A stretch of 64,000 bases of DNA from Pseudescherichia sp031979925 (GTDB taxonomy: Bacteria > Pseudomonadota > Gammaproteobacteria > Enterobacterales > Enterobacteriaceae). The notes under the pieces were generated by a model that saw only the letters and a program-made list of their open reading frames with translations, ran no database searches and was not told where the DNA came from. Below are positions 60,635-64,000 of this stretch, one piece after another. Position 1 is the stretch's first letter, and every line of letters starts with the position of its first letter. Location: assembly GCF_031979925.1 (NCBI RefSeq), contig NZ_DALZFB010000005.1, positions 186,001 to 250,000 on the forward strand. Reading direction: 5' to 3'. Position numbers and translations under genes: made by a program.

Positions 60635-61813
60635 ATGCTCTGGCTGATGACAATGGGAAGGCGGCTAAACGGGGTCTATGCCGCGTTTATGATCGTTGCA
60701 TTTATGATGGGCATTGCCGGGGCGCTACAGGCACCCACGCTTAGCCTCTTTCTTAGCCGCGAGGTAGGTGCCGAGCCGTTCTGGGTGGGATTATTCTACA
60801 CCGTCAACGCCATCGCCGGGATCCTTGTCAGTCTGTGGCTGGCGAAACGATCCGACAGCCAGGGCGATCGCCGCAGGCTGATCATGTTCTGCTGTTTGAT
60901 GGCGGTGGGCAATGCGCTGCTGTTCGCCTTTAACCGTCACTACCTGACGCTGATCACCTGCGGCGTGCTGCTGGCTTCGCTGGCCAACACCGCCATGCCG
61001 CAGCTCTTTGCCCTTGCCCGGGAGTATGCCGACAGCTCGGCCCGGGAGGTGGTGATGTTCAGCTCGGTGATGCGCGCCCAGCTCTCGCTGGCGTGGGTGA
61101 TTGGCCCGCCGCTGGCCTTTATGCTGGCGCTAAACTACGGCTTTACCGCCATGTTCTCTATTGCTGCCGGGATCTTTATCATCAGCTTCGCGCTGATTGC
61201 GCTGATCCTACCGTCGGTGGCGCGGGTAGAGCAGCCTGCGGACGTGGCGGTGACGCAGATTAGCGGCTGGCGCGATGGCAACGTGCGCAAGCTGTTTATC
61301 GCCTCCACGCTGATGTGGACCTGCAATACCATGTACATCATCGATATGCCGCTGTGGATCAGCGGAGATCTCGGCCTGCCCGATCGGCTGGCGGGGATCC
61401 TGATGGGCACTGCCGCCGGGCTGGAGATCCCGGCGATGATCCTTGCTGGCTACTACGTCAAACGCATCGGCAAGCGGCGGATGATGACTCTGGCGGTAGC
61501 GGCGGGGGTGCTGTTCTATATTGGCCTGCTCTTCTTCCATAGCGAACAGGCGCTGCTGCTTCTACAGCTCTTCAACGCGGTGTTTATCGGGATAGTTGCC
61601 GGGATCGGCATGCTCTGGTTTCAGGATCTGATGCCTGGGCGGGCGGGTTCGGCCACCACGCTGTTTACCAACAGTATCTCTACCGGGGTGATTCTGGCGG
61701 GGGTGATTCAGGGGGCGCTGGCGCAAAGCTATGGCCATGGGGCGGTCTACTGGGTTATCGCGGGGATTTCACTGCTGACGCTGGGGCTGACAGTGCGGGT
61801 GAGAGATGTGTAA
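60635..61813 (+). CDS. setA: Sugar efflux transporter SetA
   Basis: Inner-membrane MFS exporter of sugars and glucosides, 392 residues, twelve hydrophobic segments. The motif LAKRSDSQGDRRRL lies in the loop between helices 2 and 3. ATG at 60635 has AGGA at 5 bases; an ATG two codons earlier is too close to it. It follows sgrS by 27 bp, and in E. coli it is read through from the sgrS promoter, which fits a role in sugar-phosphate stress. Confidence 0.95.
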   Translation: MLWLMTMGRRLNGVYAAFMIVAFMMGIAGALQAPTLSLFLSREVGAEPFWVGLFYTVNAIAGILVSLWLAKRSDSQGDRRRLIMFCCLMAVGNALLFAFNRHYLTLITCGVLLASLANTAMPQLFALAREYADSSAREVVMFSSVMRAQLSLAWVIGPPLAFMLALNYGFTAMFSIAAGIFIISFALIALILPSVARVEQPADVAVTQISGWRDGNVRKLFIASTLMWTCNTMYIIDMPLWISGDLGLPDRLAGILMGTAAGLEIPAMILAGYYVKRIGKRRMMTLAVAAGVLFYIGLLFFHSEQALLLLQLFNAVFIGIVAGIGMLWFQDLMPGRAGSATTLFTNSISTGVILAGVIQGALAQSYGHGAVYWVIAGISLLTLGLTVRVRDV

Positions 61814-61826
61814 TTAACAATAACAC

Positions 61827-61904
61827 GCCCGGTGGCGCTACGCTTACCGGGACTACAAACGGCGTTGAACCTGTAGGCCCGGCAAGCCTGCGCCGCCGGG
61901 CAAT
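61827..61904. repeat. BIME: two REP units
   Basis: GCCCGGTGGCGCTACGCTTA...CCGGGACTAC and the inverted GTAGGCCCGGCAAGCCTGCG...CCGGGCAAT after setA. Confidence 0.8.
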
Positions 61905-61911
61905 ACAGCAC

Positions 61912-62124
61912 TTATTTATACAGTTCAGCCGTCATATGCACGTTGTTGTTGACGTTAGCTTCGGTGATTTTATAGGAAGAGGCACCGGCCTGCTGGGCCT
62001 GAGCGGCAATTTTCGCCTCGGCATCATCAATGGTGGTACCGCTGGCAGTGACGCTCTGGGCAAACGCACCAAATGAGAGGGTGGAGAGAGCAACGGCAGC
62101 AACGAGAGTTTTAATCGATTTCAT
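61912..62124 (-). CDS. DUF1471 (YhcN/BhsA-type) small periplasmic protein
   Basis: 70 residues with a signal peptide (MKSIKTLVAAVALSTLSFGA, cleavage after AFA). The mature 48 residues form one DUF1471 domain (ASGTTIDDAEAKIAAQAQQ; SYKITEANVN...HMTAELYK). Such proteins (BhsA, McbA, YhcN, YdgH group) are induced by acid, peroxide or biofilm conditions. Which paralogue this is cannot be said. It is inserted between setA and leuD, where E. coli K-12 has no such gene. Confidence 0.88.
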   Translation of the reverse strand: MKSIKTLVAAVALSTLSFGAFAQSVTASGTTIDDAEAKIAAQAQQAGASSYKITEANVNNNVHMTAELYK

Positions 62125-62271
62125 GATGGTAATCCTTAAGCTTGATTTTGTCTGGGGTCGTTAATTAGTTAACGATCGATAGATAAATGATAGGCGCGAT
62201 CGGCTATGCACGTCAACACTATTTTATAATGACCATTAACTAATTTAAGAAAGCTAAGGAATTCAACATAT

Positions 62272-62302
62272 AAAAAAACGGCGAGGATCGCTCCTCGCCG
62301 TT
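62272..62302 (-). terminator. leuABCD terminator
   Basis: On the minus strand AACGGCGAGGAG-CGAT-CCTCGCCGTT followed by seven T, 25 bp after the leuD stop. Confidence 0.88.
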
Positions 62303-62326
62303 AATCGTGTTTAAAACCGATATTGT

Positions 62327-62932
62327 TTAGCTCATAAAGGCAGGCTGCCGCTGTTCGTAGGCGGAGATCGCCTCTTCGTGTTGCAGCGTCAGGCCAATGC
62401 TGTCCAGACCGTTTAACATGCAGTGGCGACGGAACGCGTCGATATTGAAGCTGTAGGATTTCTCCCCGGCGATGACCTTCTGCGCCTCCAGGTCCACTAC
62501 AAAAGTGATGCCGGGATTGCTCTGCACCAGGCTAAACAGCTCATCCACCTCGCTATCGCTCAGCGTGACCGGCAGCAGCTGGTTGTTAAAGCTGTTACCG
62601 TAGAAGATATCGGCAAAGCTCGGGGCAATCACTACCTTAAAGCCATAGTCGGTCAGCGCCCACGGCGCATGCTCACGCGAGGAGCCGCAGCCAAAGTTCT
62701 CCCGCGCCAGCAGGATAGAGGCGCCTTTATACTGCGGAAAGTTCAGCACGAACTCTGGATTTGGCTGCTCGCCTTGGTCGTCGAGGAAGCGCCAGTCGTT
62801 AAACAGATGCGCGCCGAAGCCGGTACGTGTGACCTTCTGTAAGAACTGCTTCGGAATGATCGCATCGGTATCGACGTTAGCGGCATCCAAAGGGACCACC
62901 AGGCCGGTATGCTGGGTAAATTTCTCTGCCAT
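62327..62932 (-). CDS. leuD: 3-isopropylmalate dehydratase small subunit
   Basis: Small subunit of isopropylmalate isomerase, 201 residues as in E. coli. The aconitase-swivel domain shows LVVPLDAANVDTDAIIPKQFL and the loop NFGCGSSREHAPWAL. The start at 62932 gives MAEKFTQHTG. It lies 10 bp after leuC and is the last gene of leuABCD. Confidence 0.97.
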   Translation of the reverse strand: MAEKFTQHTGLVVPLDAANVDTDAIIPKQFLQKVTRTGFGAHLFNDWRFLDDQGEQPNPEFVLNFPQYKGASILLARENFGCGSSREHAPWALTDYGFKVVIAPSFADIFYGNSFNNQLLPVTLSDSEVDELFSLVQSNPGITFVVDLEAQKVIAGEKSYSFNIDAFRRHCMLNGLDSIGLTLQHEEAISAYEQRQPAFMS

Positions 62933-62942
62933 GATGGTCTCC

Positions 62943-64000
62943 TTATTTGATGCTGCGAATATCGGCGAAGTGGCCGGTGACGGCGGCGGCGGCGGCCATG
63001 GCCGGGCTGACCAGATGGGTACGTCCCCCGCGCCCCTGGCGGCCTTCAAAGTTGCGGTTGCTGGTAGAGGCGCAGCGCTCGCCTGGATTCAGGCGATCGT
63101 TGTTCATTGCCAGGCACATGGAGCAGCCCGGCAGACGCCACTCAAAGCCCGCCTCAATAAAGATCTTATCCAGGCCTTCCGCTTCTGCCTGGGCCTTCAC
63201 CGGGCCAGAGCCAGGTACCACCAGCGCCTGAACGCCCGGTGCAACCTTACGCCCTTTGGCAATCTCTGCCGCCGCGCGCAGGTCTTCAATGCGCGAGTTG
63301 GTGCAGGAGCCGATAAATACCTTGTCGATGCTCACTTCTGTCAGCGGGATGCCCGGCTTCAGGCCCATATAGGCCAGCGCCTTCTCTGCGCTGGCACGCT
63401 CAACCGGATCGGCAAACGAAGCTGGATCGGGAATGTTTTCACCCACGGCGATGACCTGGCCTGGGTTAGTTCCCCAGGTGATCTGCGGGGCAATCTCTGC
63501 CGCCTGCAATGTGACGACGGTATCAAAGGTCGCGCCCTCGTCAGACTTCAGCGTCTTCCAGTAGGCCACTGCGTCATCGAAATCTTTGCCTTTCGGCGCG
63601 TGCAGACGGCCTTTGACGTAGTTAAAGGTGGTTTCGTCAGGGGCGACGATACCGGCTTTAGCGCCCATCTCGATGGCCATGTTGCACAGGGTCATCCGAC
63701 CCTCCATGCTCAACGCCTGAATGGCTTCACCGCAGAACTCGACGACGTGGCCGGTACCGCCCGCGCTGCCGGTCTTGCCGATGATCGCCAGTACGATATC
63801 TTTTGCGGTAATACCCGCTGCGGCGTGGCCCTGCACCTCAATCTTCATGGTTTTGGCACGGCCCTGCTTCAGGGTCTGGGTTGCCAGCACGTGCTCTACT
63901 TCCGAGGTGCCGATCCCGAATGCCAGCGCACCAAATGCGCCGTGAGTGGCGGTGTGGGAGTCGCCACAGACGATGGTCATCCCCGGCAGGGTGATGCCCT
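62943..64000 (-). CDS. leuC: 3-isopropylmalate dehydratase large subunit, N-terminal part outside window
   Basis: Aconitase-type [4Fe-4S] enzyme of leucine synthesis; about 352 of the usual 466 residues are present. Visible are GMTIVCGDSHTATHGAFGAL, the cluster ligand in VFIGSCTNSRIEDLRAAAEI and the C-x-x-C pair in RLPGCSMCLAMNNDRL. The start and first 115 or so residues lie beyond base 64000. Confidence 0.97.
   Translation of the reverse strand, partial: GITLPGMTIVCGDSHTATHGAFGALAFGIGTSEVEHVLATQTLKQGRAKTMKIEVQGHAAAGITAKDIVLAIIGKTGSAGGTGHVVEFCGEAIQALSMEGRMTLCNMAIEMGAKAGIVAPDETTFNYVKGRLHAPKGKDFDDAVAYWKTLKSDEGATFDTVVTLQAAEIAPQITWGTNPGQVIAVGENIPDPASFADPVERASAEKALAYMGLKPGIPLTEVSIDKVFIGSCTNSRIEDLRAAAEIAKGRKVAPGVQALVVPGSGPVKAQAEAEGLDKIFIEAGFEWRLPGCSMCLAMNNDRLNPGERCASTSNRNFEGRQGRGGRTHLVSPAMAAAAAVTGHFADIRSIK

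Noticed and set aside
1..64000. CRISPR array
   Set aside because: No regularly spaced short repeats were seen; the recurring short palindromes are REP elements.

Overview
The window is chromosomal DNA from a member of the Enterobacteriaceae. Nearly every core protein reads as a close relative of its E. coli K-12 counterpart, and long stretches keep E. coli gene order. The genus is not certain; the mix of genes suggests the Enterobacter, Lelliottia, Leclercia or Kosakonia neighbourhood, which is an inference. No rRNA, CRISPR array or intact insertion sequence was seen. There is one tRNA gene, tRNA-Phe(GAA). ParC carries the wild-type residues at the two main quinolone-resistance positions.

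Positions 1-16200 hold qseBC (qseC cut by the window edge), ygiW, parC, plsC, ftsP, ygiQ, a DASS-type anion transporter, the aldehyde reductases dkgA and yqhD with their activator yqhC, then yghB and metC. A pentoside symporter plus GH43 beta-xylosidase pair sits between metC and exbBD. Positions 20900-29900 mix conserved genes (yghA, yghX, yghU) with lineage-specific ones: an orphan 181-residue protein bracketed by two copies of the exbD terminator, three unrecognised small genes, a chemoreceptor converging on a diguanylate cyclase, and a DsbA-like protein.

Positions 29900-35140 are an AT-rich accessory segment ending at the 3' side of tRNA-Phe, a familiar island insertion site. Its main cargo is a translationally coupled pair of DUF262 (GmrSD-type) genes, the second carrying the DUF1524 HNH domain. 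This is the best candidate in the window for an undescribed, probably anti-phage, system. A perfect 25-bp hairpin or operator lies just upstream of the likely GTG start of the first gene.

Positions 35320-43100 carry yqgA, speC, mltC, yggX, mutY, trmB, yggL and yggN. A long structured leader with an arginine-rich 30-codon ORF precedes speC. At 43103-43126 the order jumps, relative to E. coli, from the 3.1-Mb region to the 0.06-Mb region. The gene order and directions on both sides fit an inversion between replichores around oriC.

Positions 43127-64000 carry rluA, rapA, polB with a near-consensus LexA box, araDAB and araC with recognisable AraC and CRP sites, yabI, thiQPB with a TPP riboswitch, sgrR, a shortened sgrS that has lost sgrT, setA, a small DUF1471 protein, leuD and partial leuC.
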